Assembly: GCA_035293845.1 (NCBI GenBank)
Contig: DATGMB010000032.1
Span: 1 to 18,375, forward strand
Direction of reading: 5' to 3'
DNA: 18,375 nt
Source of the DNA: DATGMB01 sp035293845
GTDB lineage: Bacteria; Acidobacteriota; Terriglobia; Bryobacterales; Bryobacteraceae
Below, in pieces: positions 7,664-15,101 of this stretch (position 1 is its first letter; each line of letters begins with the position of its first letter). The position numbers were made by a program, and so were the translations under genes. The notes beneath the pieces are model-generated. The model ran no database searches. It was not told where the DNA came from and worked only from the letters and a program-made list of their open reading frames with translations.

Positions 7664-8299
7664 CTAATATCCCGCGCCGCGCGTCACCCGGTGAATGTAA
7701 TCCAGCGTCTCGCGGTAGGGCGGAATATTCCCATTGTGCTTTTGCACCGCGCCGGGGCCGGCGTTGTAGGCGGCGAGCGCGTGCCAGAGGCGGCCATCGT
7801 AGAGGATCAGCAGGTCGCGCAGGTAGCGCACGCCGGCATCGACGTTCTGCGCCGGGTCAAGCGGATTCGCGCCGAGCTGTTTCGCCGTCGCGGGCATCAA
7901 CTGCATCAGGCCGAGCGCGCCCTTGGGCGAAACCGCGCGCGCATTGCCGGCCGATTCGGCGCCCATCACACTGCGCACCAGCTTGCGGGGCAGGCCATAG
8001 CGGTCGGCGGCGGCGTCGGCGAGTTCGCCGGCGGTCCTGGCGGGCGCCGGCTGCGGTTTGGCGGATGCCGCGGATGCGGACGTTGCCGCGGGATGCGGAG
8101 CGGGCGCGGCGCCATCCGGCTCGAAGCCGGCGATCTGCGCGGCGTCGATCTCGACAAAGCCGGTCCCCGTGTACAACCGCACTTTGCCGTCTTCCGCCTC
8201 GTGGCGGTCGGCGTGGAGGCGCGCGCCGCTGGCGAGCACGGCGAACTCCCCCGCGAAAGCGGGAGCCGCCAGGCAGAGAAATAGTGCCGCAACGCGCAT
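7664..8299 (-). CDS. Secreted lytic transglycosylase, SLT (family 1) type
   Basis: Cleaves the glycan strand of peptidoglycan with formation of 1,6-anhydro-muramic ends; acts in the periplasm. 211 aa. The signal peptide covers residues 1-16 (VAALFLCLAAPAFA). A short N-terminal segment of about 45 residues (RLYTGTGFVEIDAAQIAGFE) is followed by an Ala/Pro linker (62-88). The SLT domain (about 90-205) has Glu115 in SVMGAESAGN as catalytic acid, GLMQLMPAT at 130-138 and AYNAGPGAV at 177-185, all diagnostic for the family. The gene is a single unit, convergent with the hypothetical gene and divergent from the glucan phosphorylase. TAGAAT lies on the minus strand at 8312-8307, only about eight bases before the ATG, which would imply a leaderless transcript; this is tentative. 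The N-terminal part resembles short periplasmic binding segments of unknown function seen before SLT domains. Confidence 0.9.
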   Translation of the reverse strand: MRVAALFLCLAAPAFAGEFAVLASGARLHADRHEAEDGKVRLYTGTGFVEIDAAQIAGFEPDGAAPAPHPAATSASAASAKPQPAPARTAGELADAAADRYGLPRKLVRSVMGAESAGNARAVSPKGALGLMQLMPATAKQLGANPLDPAQNVDAGVRYLRDLLILYDGRLWHALAAYNAGPGAVQKHNGNIPPYRETLDYIHRVTRGAGY

Positions 8300-8567
8300 G
8301 GAACCGATTCTATCCCGTTTGACGCATCCCGGCCCGGAATCGTGCAGGGAAAGATAGCGCCGCCGCGGGGGCTGCCGGCGCGCCCGAGCCGGGGCCGTGC
8401 CGTGTTCCGGTATCTCCCTCCGCGATGGCGCGCCTGGCGGTTCGCTGGGACACGCACCGCTGCCTGGCGCCGCGGCGGCGCGCGTGACGCCACGCCGCGC
8501 CGTTGCGGCCGTACCGGAAAGGCCGGCTTCGGCCGATCTGCTAAATTGGAAATTAAGCTGTCTCGGT
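8300..8567. promoter_or_regulatory. Divergent promoter region between transglycosylase and phosphorylase
   Basis: A 268-base, very GC-rich gap that must hold start signals for both flanking genes. The only AT-rich island is near the plus-strand gene (8540-8558). I see no gene in it: an open frame extends upstream of the phosphorylase to 8397, but its translation is Ala/Arg/Pro-rich and unlike the family. Confidence 0.5.
8540..8558. promoter_or_regulatory. AT-rich palindrome before the glucan phosphorylase
   Basis: GCTAAATT (8540-8547), GGA, AATTAAGC (8551-8558): arms pair at 7 of 8 positions. It ends ten bases before the ATG in otherwise GC-rich DNA. It could be an operator or overlap the -10 region (TAAATT at 8542-8547). 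No clear ribosome binding site is present in the remaining ten bases, so initiation may be weak or leaderless. Confidence 0.35.
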
Positions 8568-11120
8568 ATGCCATTTTATATCCAGCCGATCCGTGAATTC
8601 CTGGTGCGTCCCGCGCTGCCCGATTCGCTCAGCCGTATGACCGAGCTGGCGTACAACCTGGTGTGGAGTTGGGAACCCCTGGTGCGCTCCCTGTTCCGCC
8701 GGCTCGATCCGGCCCTGTGGCGCGATTGCGGATACAATCCGGTCCTCATGCTGGGGCGGGTTTCCCAGGCGGCGCTGCAGCGGGCGGGAAGCGACCCGCG
8801 TTATCTTTCGCTCTACCGCGCCGCGTGCGAAGCGTTCGACAACCGCGTGAAGAAGACGCCGCCCGCGCCGGATGGCAAGCTGATCGCCTATTTTTCCGCC
8901 GAATACGGGCTCACCGAGTGCCTTCCGGTCTATTCCGGCGGCCTCGGCATTCTCTCCGGCGACCATCTGAAATCCTCGAGCGACCAGGACTATCCGCTGA
9001 TCGGCTTCGGGCTGCTCTATCAGCAGGGATACTTCCGGCAGATGCTCAACCCGGACGGCTGGCAGCAGGAGCGCTACCCGACCAACGATTTCTACACCCT
9101 GCCCCTGATCCCGGTAAAGGACGCGGCCGGGCAGGATCTCAAGGTGACGGTCAAGCTGCCGACCGGCAGCGTGTACATCCAGGTGTGGAAGATCGAGGTG
9201 GGCCGCATCAGCCTCTACCTGCTCGACACCAACATTCCGGAAAACGTGCTGCCGCAGGACCGCGACATCACCGATTCGCTCTACGGCGGCGATACCGATA
9301 CGCGCATCCGCCAGGAGATCGTGCTGGGCATCGGCGGCATGCGCGCGCTGACGGCCATGGGGCTGAAGCCGACCGTGTTCCACATGAACGAAGGCCACTC
9401 GGCATTCCTGGCGCTCGAGCAGATCCGGCTCTTCATGCGGGATGAGCGGCTGTCGTTTTCCGAAGCGCTCGAGGCGGCGCGGGCGAGCAACGTGTTCACC
9501 ACGCACACGCCGGTGCCGGCCGGTATCGACCTGTTCGACCCGGGCCTGATGTACCACTATTTCTCCGAATATTGCGCCGAGGTCGGGATCGATTTTCAGC
9601 AGCTCATGGCGCTCGGGCGGCGCAATATTTACGACCGCGACGAGCGCTTCTCGATGGCGGTGCTGGCGCTGAACACCTCGTCGTACCGCAATGCGGTCAG
9701 CCGCCTGCACCGGCAGGTTTCGCAGGAGATGTTCCACGGCCTGTGGCCGCAGCTTCCGGTGTGGGAAGTGCCGATCACCTCCGTAACCAACGGCGTCCAC
9801 GTGCCGAGCTGGCTGAATGGCGACCTGGCGGAGCTCTACGACCAGTATCTGCAGCCGGATTGGCGCGAGCGCTTCAACGAGCCGGCGATCTGGGACCAGG
9901 TGCGCGAGATCCCGGATGAAGAGCTGTTCGAAGTGCACAAGCGGCGCAAGCGGCGCCTGGTGAACTTCGTGCGCGAGCGCCAGCACGCGAGCGCCGTGCG
10001 GCGGCAGGCGTCGGCGATGGAGGTGCGGCGGGCGAGCGAAGTGCTGGACCCGAACGCGTTCACTATCGGCTTTGCGCGCCGCTTCGCGACGTACAAGCGC
10101 GCCACGCTGCTGTTCCGCGATGTCGAGCGGCTGAAGCGCATTCTCCTGAACAAGGAGATGCCGGTGCAGCTCGTGATCGCCGGCAAGGCGCATCCCAAGG
10201 ACCAGCCGGGGAAGAGCTACATCCGCGAGATCGTGCAGTTCTCGCGCGATCCCGATCTATGGAAGCACGTGGTGTTCGTCGAGGACTACGACATGAAGGT
10301 CGGGCGCGAGCTGGTGCAGGGCGTGGACCTGTGGCTGAATAATCCGCGCCGCGGCGAGGAGGCGTGCGGCACCAGCGGCATGAAGGCGGCGATCAACGGC
10401 GTGCTGAACCTGAGCATCCTGGACGGCTGGTTCGACGAGGCCTACGAATATTCGGGCGGATGGGCGATCGGCGAGCGCGAACCGTATTCCGACGACCAGG
10501 ACCCGCTGCACGCCAGCGCCATCTACTACCTGCTCGAGAACCAGATCGTGCCGACGTTCTACGAGAGCCGCGAGCAGACCCCGCGCGAATGGGTGCGGCG
10601 CATGAAGCAATCGCTGATGTACATCACGCCGCACTTCGATTGCCGCCGCATGGTGCACGACTACATGACGGAGCTCTACGAGCCGGCGCACCTCGAGCAC
10701 GTGCGGCTGCGGCAGAGCGGCTACAACCTGGTGCGGGACAAAGCGCGATGGGACACGCGCATCCGCGAGCTGTGGGACCGCGTGCGCTTCGTCGAGGCGG
10801 GCAGCGGCCCGGCGGGCGCGGTGACAAGCGGCAAGCCGGTGCCGGTGCGCGCGGCGATCGATCTGGCCGGGCTCACGCCGGACGATGTGCGGGTCGAGGT
10901 GGTGCTGGGACGGATCGACAGCAACGGGCACCTGGAGGAGACCGAAGTGATGGTGCTGCCGCCGGTCGAGCAGCAGGGCTCGGTGGCGGTGTTCGGCAAG
11001 GATATCGTGCCGGAGCGGACCGGCCGGCTCGGCTACGCGCTGCGCGTGAGCCCGAACCATTTCGACGATCCGTTGACGCGGCCCTGCACGAGTTTGCTGA
11101 AGTGGAGCGCGGTGGGATAA
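8568..11120 (+). CDS. glgP: Alpha-glucan phosphorylase, GT35, DUF3417-containing type
   Basis: Releases glucose 1-phosphate from glycogen or maltodextrin using phosphate and pyridoxal phosphate (EC 2.4.1.1); cytoplasmic. The chosen start at 8568 gives 850 aa, beginning MPFYIQPIREFLVRPALP, as expected for this type. The frame is open back to 8397, but those 57 extra residues look non-coding. The N-terminal DUF3417-like part (about 10-110) has ELAYNLVWSWEP. Catalytic core landmarks are YFSAEYGL and GGLGILSGDHLK, then FHMNEGHSAF and TTHTPVPAGID, then VTNGVHVPSW. The C-terminal lobe has FARRFATYKRA and the pyridoxal phosphate site GTSGMKA with Lys606. It lies alone, with the zinc-ribbon gene 284 bases downstream. 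No other glycogen genes are in the window, so a role in glycogen or maltodextrin turnover is inferred from the family. Confidence 0.93.
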   Translation: MPFYIQPIREFLVRPALPDSLSRMTELAYNLVWSWEPLVRSLFRRLDPALWRDCGYNPVLMLGRVSQAALQRAGSDPRYLSLYRAACEAFDNRVKKTPPAPDGKLIAYFSAEYGLTECLPVYSGGLGILSGDHLKSSSDQDYPLIGFGLLYQQGYFRQMLNPDGWQQERYPTNDFYTLPLIPVKDAAGQDLKVTVKLPTGSVYIQVWKIEVGRISLYLLDTNIPENVLPQDRDITDSLYGGDTDTRIRQEIVLGIGGMRALTAMGLKPTVFHMNEGHSAFLALEQIRLFMRDERLSFSEALEAARASNVFTTHTPVPAGIDLFDPGLMYHYFSEYCAEVGIDFQQLMALGRRNIYDRDERFSMAVLALNTSSYRNAVSRLHRQVSQEMFHGLWPQLPVWEVPITSVTNGVHVPSWLNGDLAELYDQYLQPDWRERFNEPAIWDQVREIPDEELFEVHKRRKRRLVNFVRERQHASAVRRQASAMEVRRASEVLDPNAFTIGFARRFATYKRATLLFRDVERLKRILLNKEMPVQLVIAGKAHPKDQPGKSYIREIVQFSRDPDLWKHVVFVEDYDMKVGRELVQGVDLWLNNPRRGEEACGTSGMKAAINGVLNLSILDGWFDEAYEYSGGWAIGEREPYSDDQDPLHASAIYYLLENQIVPTFYESREQTPREWVRRMKQSLMYITPHFDCRRMVHDYMTELYEPAHLEHVRLRQSGYNLVRDKARWDTRIRELWDRVRFVEAGSGPAGAVTSGKPVPVRAAIDLAGLTPDDVRVEVVLGRIDSNGHLEETEVMVLPPVEQQGSVAVFGKDIVPERTGRLGYALRVSPNHFDDPLTRPCTSLLKWSAVG

Positions 11121-11404
11121 CCGGGCCGCGCCCGAACCGTCGATGCGGCTCGGGCAAAATGCTGATCTGAGTAAGGTACTGGAGGGGGATGCAAACCGTA
11201 CCCAATTCGTGGTACATATAGATTTAAGGCATCGGAGGGGACCCCGCCTTCCGGTGTATCGGCGCCTCCCCTTATCCGGTTTTCCCCACGCCCAGTGTTA
11301 GCCCCTGATGCTCACAGTGGCGCGTGATCCAGCGGCGCCGGCGATTTCGAAACGGTAGTTCGTTCGAACAAAAGCACTTTTCGCTCCAAAAACAGGAATT
11401 CCCC
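11121..11404 (+). other. Gap with possible structured RNA and short ORFs
   Basis: A 284-base gap. At 11236-11272, AGGGGA pairs with TCCCCT, enclosing CGCC/GGCG and a 12-base loop; no strong T-run follows, so it is a doubtful terminator for the phosphorylase. Upstream, GGTAC (11175-11179), GTACC (11198-11202) and GGTAC (11211-11215) can form two alternative short stems. A 10-codon ORF, MQTVPNSWYI, runs 11189-11221 directly after GGAGG. Two TTCGAA palindromes at 11346-11351 and 11363-11368, 17 bases apart, precede the zinc-ribbon gene. None of these is proven functional. Confidence 0.3.
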
Positions 11405-11902
11405 ATGGACAGCGATCGCAAGTACCGGCAACACGGGTACATGGATTCGGACCGCGATAGCAACGGCAAGGGCTATCGCGAGGACCGTCCGAAGCCGCAA
11501 GGCCCGCGCCCTCCCCTCGACGTCACCGGCCCCCGCCTGCCGCGACTGGTTCAGCACGTTGCCGCGTCACGGTGTTTCAACTGCTCGACGGCTCTGCCGC
11601 CCGGCACCGACTTCAACGGCAACTGCCCGAAGTGCAATGCCGAGCTGCACTGCTGCAAGCAATGCACGCATTTCGAGCCCTCCACCCGGTTCCAGTGCCT
11701 GAAACCGATCCCGGTGCGCATCGCGCTCAAGGATAAGGCCAACACCTGCAACCTCTTCGCGCCGCGCGTGACAGTCGCCCGGGAAGGCACGAGCAACGGC
11801 GTCGCCGCGCCGCCGCCTTCCGCCGCGCAGGCGGGTCCGCCCGCGCCGCGCAACGCCGACGACGCGCGCAGCGCCTTCGACAAGCTGTTTAAGAAACTGT
11901 AA
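11405..11902 (+). CDS. Cysteine-rich zinc-ribbon-like protein, function unknown
   Basis: 165 aa from the ATG at 11405, which has AGGA at 11394-11397 seven bases upstream. An open frame extends back to 11324 without a better start. The N-terminus is charged and repeats MDSDR (residues 1-5 and 13-17). The centre holds nine cysteines: C57 and C60 in CFNC, C74 and C77 in CPKC, C83, C84 and C87 in CCKQC, then C98 and C115. The two CxxC knuckles 13 residues apart look like a zinc ribbon, and the remaining cysteines could bind a second metal. The C-terminus is an Ala/Pro linker (about 130-148) with a final basic helix ending DKLFKKL. No signal peptide is visible, so a cytoplasmic protein is likely. 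The family name is unknown to me; a zinc-binding adaptor or nucleic-acid-associated role is possible but unproven. Confidence 0.8.
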   Translation: MDSDRKYRQHGYMDSDRDSNGKGYREDRPKPQGPRPPLDVTGPRLPRLVQHVAASRCFNCSTALPPGTDFNGNCPKCNAELHCCKQCTHFEPSTRFQCLKPIPVRIALKDKANTCNLFAPRVTVAREGTSNGVAAPPPSAAQAGPPAPRNADDARSAFDKLFKKL

Positions 11903-11910
11903 GCTTTCCT

Positions 11911-14900
11911 CTACTGAATCGTCACGTAGACGGTATTCGCCACGAGTCCGTCGATGCTCAACACCACACTCGAAAGCCCCTGGCCCGCCAGCGAAGACGG
12001 GAGCATCAGATTCACCTGATCGAGCCCGGGGATTTGCGGCTGCGGGCCGGCGTAGGTCACCGGCACGCTGACGCCTTGCACGGTGGCTTGGACCGCACCG
12101 GCGCCGATCGCATCGAAGCCCGTCCCGAAAAGAATCAGGAAGACCTGGCTGCCCGTATTCACCTGGATCGGCAGCGGTGCAATGGTCCCCGATTGCGAAG
12201 TGAAGACGAGCTGCGTTTGCTGCCCGCCATCCGGCGCGACCTGAATCACGTACGCCGCGGCGATGCCGCTGCCCACGGTGAACAGCGAGGGCGCCAGTGC
12301 GGCGATCTGAACCGGCGCGGAGAATTTGCCGGTTCCGGAGTTGACCGTGACGGTAGCGGCGCCGGGCGCGGTCGCGGCGGGAACCAGAAAATTGATCTGA
12401 CCGGGCGAGACGTAGAACAGCGGAGCGGCACGGCTGGCGCCGGCCGAATCCGTGACCGTGACGGTAACGCCGCCGGTCTGGCTGGTGAGCGAGTGGCCGA
12501 ATGCAGTGGCGAACGAATCGGCAGCGAGCGGGCCGGGGACGAAGGTGGTCGAAGGAACCACGGTGAGGGGCGGCGGAGGCGTGGTCAGGTTCAGGAAGGC
12601 CGCCACGCCGATGGTGAGCAGGCCGCCGGCTACGTCGGGCAATCCGTCGTGGTTCAGGTCCGCAATGGCGATCGATTGCAGCGGCAGGCCGGAGAGCGGC
12701 TGCGCGGCCGCAAAGGTGCCATCGCCGTTCCCTAAAAGGACCGCGGTGCCGAAATCCGCACCCGTGACGATCAGATCGGGAATTTTATCGCCATTGAGGT
12801 CGGCGGCGGCGATGTTGGCTGCCGGCAAGGGAATGAAGCTCGGCGGCTGAAACGTGCCGTCGCCGTTGCCGGGCAGGATGGCAAAGGCACTGCTCAGGGC
12901 GCCGCCGGCACTGGTTCCGGTTGCGGCGAGGTCCAGGCGGCCATCGCCGTTGAAGTCGGCGGCCACCAGGTTTACAGGGCCGAACGGTCCGGGGGGCGCG
13001 CCGGCGGGGAAAGAGAGCGGGATCACGGGGCCCATTGAGAAAGTGCCGTCGCCGTGGCCCAGCAGGAGGACGATATTGCCGGCTTGCGAGGGCACGGCGA
13101 TATCGATCTTGCCGTCGCCGTTGAAGTCGCCGAATGCAAGCGTAACGGAGTAGCCGGTGAACTGGTATCCACCCTGAATGGAGTAGGAGACGGGAGCGGC
13201 GAAGGCGCCGCCCGGCTTGCCGAGCCAGATGGAGACGTTGTTCCTGGCGGATACCACCAGATCGGGGATGCCATCGCCGTTGAGATCGGCCGCGCCGATA
13301 AAGCCCGGAGTGGTTGCCGCATCGGAGAGCACAAGCGGAGCAGAAAGCGTGCCGTCGCCGTTGCCGAAGAAGACCTGAATTTCGCTGCTCAGAACCAGAT
13401 CCCGGAGGACCGCAACGTCCGGCCTGCCGTCGCGATTGAAATCGGCGACGGCAAGCGAGACGGGAACGCCTCCGGTGAAGTTCACCTTGTAGACCTGTGT
13501 AAATTCACCGTTGCCCTTGCCTTTGAGTATGGCGGCGAAGCCATCCGCGCGATCGGCCAGTGCGAGGTCGGGGATGCCGTCGCCATCGAAATCGGCGGCA
13601 GCCAGCGATTGGCCGGTGAAATCGACACCGCCGATTCCGGCAAACGAGACCGGCGCGGCCACGAATGCGCCGGCTCCCTGGCCGAACAGGACCGTCAGCG
13701 AACCCGCGGGGCTGCCGGAAAGGAAGACCGGATTGCCGGCGCCGATCAGGATATCGGTGATGCCATCGCCATCGAAGTCGGCAAGCATGACGTCAGGCGC
13801 GGCAAGCAAGGCGTTGCCGCTGCCTTGCACGGCGTAGTCGCGGCGCGTGGGAAAGCCGCCTTTGCCATCGCCGAACAGGATGGTGCCGGTGGAGGTAACG
13901 ATGTCGGGAATATGGTCGCCGTTGAGGTCGCCGATGGCGACGGTGAATGTGGCGCCGGAAGCGCTGGCCTGGACGGGGAAGAGTACGGGCGATTGGAAGG
14001 TGGCATCGCCGTTGCCGAACTGGACGGCAACGGAAGCCACATAGTTGCCGTCGAGACCGGCTGTCCGGACGAGGTCGAGTTTGCCATCGCCATTGAGATC
14101 GGCGAGAGCGAGCCCAGGGGAACCCGAGCCGAGTGCGCCGAGGGCGAGGCTTTGCTGGCGAAAGGTGCCGTCGCCGTTCCCGAGAAGGGCGACGGAATGG
14201 GGAGCGGTAACGATGACAATGTCCGGCTTGCCATCTCCGTTCAGGTCGCCGATGGCCAGGGTCACGTTGGCGCCGACAGAGATACCCAGGTCCTGCTGAA
14301 GAGGAGTTTGAAACGTGCCGTCGCCATTGCCGGGGAAGACCCAAAGAGTGAAGTCCGCGTTGCCGTTCGATAAGTAGGCTTGCGAGACGGCGATGAGGTC
14401 GAGCTTGCCGTCTCCGTTGACGCCGGCCAGTTTCAGAGTGCTGAAGGTCTGCGTTTGAGTGCCCGGCAGTGTGAAGTTCGTTTCGCTGACGAGATGGAGC
14501 TGCGGGTCAAAGAGATCGAAATGGATGGTGGGGCTCAGAGCATTCGGTGAGACGTCGAGGCGGGCGACCGAGTAGTTGCCGGAGGGCAGGGTGAAGGAGA
14601 CTTGAGATTGCGAAGCGGCGCCCGGCGGATTCTCGGCTGACGTTCCGGCGGTTTTCGATGTAGGGATCACGTGCGGCAGACAGGCCGCGAACTGCTGCTC
14701 GAAGTGCGGCGTGGTTCGGATGACGCGGTAGGGCGGGGCATTGGCGGCCTCGAAGCCGGTGTACGAACCATCTGGCTGCCTCACGACGTTGATGTGCGAG
14801 TTGGCGGATGGCTCGAGGCTGACGGTACGGGCCGAAAGAAAGTTGGGGTTGGGGCACGCCGGCTGGCCATTGGAACAGGCGCAGAGTACACCCAAAAAGG

Positions 14901-15021
14901 CGGCGAGTTTGACGGGTTGGACCAGCACCCTGGCGTCACAAGCAAGAAGAGTTCCACTTTGCGGTGCCGTTCGTCCCGGCGCGGCAACGGTTTGCCGGAA
15001 CCGCGACAAGGAGGGACGCAT
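11911..15021 (-). CDS. FG-GAP/VCBS repeat protein with TIGR03437 C-terminal domain
   Basis: Probable exported beta-propeller protein, 1036 aa from the ATG at 15021. No ribosome binding site precedes this ATG. A GTG at 14928 (residue 32) would place the export signal at the true N-terminus: VKLAAFLGVLCAC reads as a signal peptide with a lipobox-like L-C-A-C ending at Cys49, so a lipoprotein is possible. Twelve calcium-site loops of the form NGDGKPD or DGDGIPD occur about every 50-60 residues between roughly 200 and 810 (LDLIAVS, PDIVIVT, PDVAVLRD, IDIAVPSQ and similar), alternating with GNGDGTF turns. This is the integrin-like FG-GAP pattern, and the number of blades suggests one or two propellers. 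Residues about 820-1036 match the Solibacter C-terminal domain family, with VSPGQINFLVP and ILFGTGFD. Role unknown; adhesion or carbohydrate binding is usually proposed for the fold. It is divergent from the ABC ATPase gene with 80 bases between. Confidence 0.88.
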   Translation of the reverse strand: MRPSLSRFRQTVAAPGRTAPQSGTLLACDARVLVQPVKLAAFLGVLCACSNGQPACPNPNFLSARTVSLEPSANSHINVVRQPDGSYTGFEAANAPPYRVIRTTPHFEQQFAACLPHVIPTSKTAGTSAENPPGAASQSQVSFTLPSGNYSVARLDVSPNALSPTIHFDLFDPQLHLVSETNFTLPGTQTQTFSTLKLAGVNGDGKLDLIAVSQAYLSNGNADFTLWVFPGNGDGTFQTPLQQDLGISVGANVTLAIGDLNGDGKPDIVIVTAPHSVALLGNGDGTFRQQSLALGALGSGSPGLALADLNGDGKLDLVRTAGLDGNYVASVAVQFGNGDATFQSPVLFPVQASASGATFTVAIGDLNGDHIPDIVTSTGTILFGDGKGGFPTRRDYAVQGSGNALLAAPDVMLADFDGDGITDILIGAGNPVFLSGSPAGSLTVLFGQGAGAFVAAPVSFAGIGGVDFTGQSLAAADFDGDGIPDLALADRADGFAAILKGKGNGEFTQVYKVNFTGGVPVSLAVADFNRDGRPDVAVLRDLVLSSEIQVFFGNGDGTLSAPLVLSDAATTPGFIGAADLNGDGIPDLVVSARNNVSIWLGKPGGAFAAPVSYSIQGGYQFTGYSVTLAFGDFNGDGKIDIAVPSQAGNIVLLLGHGDGTFSMGPVIPLSFPAGAPPGPFGPVNLVAADFNGDGRLDLAATGTSAGGALSSAFAILPGNGDGTFQPPSFIPLPAANIAAADLNGDKIPDLIVTGADFGTAVLLGNGDGTFAAAQPLSGLPLQSIAIADLNHDGLPDVAGGLLTIGVAAFLNLTTPPPPLTVVPSTTFVPGPLAADSFATAFGHSLTSQTGGVTVTVTDSAGASRAAPLFYVSPGQINFLVPAATAPGAATVTVNSGTGKFSAPVQIAALAPSLFTVGSGIAAAYVIQVAPDGGQQTQLVFTSQSGTIAPLPIQVNTGSQVFLILFGTGFDAIGAGAVQATVQGVSVPVTYAGPQPQIPGLDQVNLMLPSSLAGQGLSSVVLSIDGLVANTVYVTIQ

Positions 15022-15101
15022 CCGGCGGCGCCAGGCGTGTGTCGGAAATGCCCGATTCGCGGCCCTGCTCCTGTTAAACTGAAGCTTTCTTTGGGTGGAA
15101 C

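Noticed and set aside
8397..8567. 57-residue N-terminal extension of the glucan phosphorylase
   Set aside because: Ala/Arg/Pro-rich and unlike the family; the conserved protein begins at the ATG at 8568.
11181..11260. Resemblance of the GGATGCAAACC segment to a cyclic di-GMP riboswitch
   Set aside because: Only a few bases match; the conserved second-helix receptor sequences of the GEMM class are not present.
11143..11301. 52-codon open frame after glgP
   Set aside because: No ribosome binding site and an Arg/Pro-rich composition; likely chance.
13054..14373. 439-codon plus-strand open frame inside the FG-GAP gene with periodic sequence
   Set aside because: Its periodicity simply mirrors the repeat loops of the minus-strand gene; there is no ribosome binding site or domain.
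12600..14430. Recurrent CCATCGCCGTTGA-like units as a possible CRISPR or tandem DNA repeat
   Set aside because: Units are imperfect, unevenly spaced and explained by the repeated calcium-loop codons of the FG-GAP protein.
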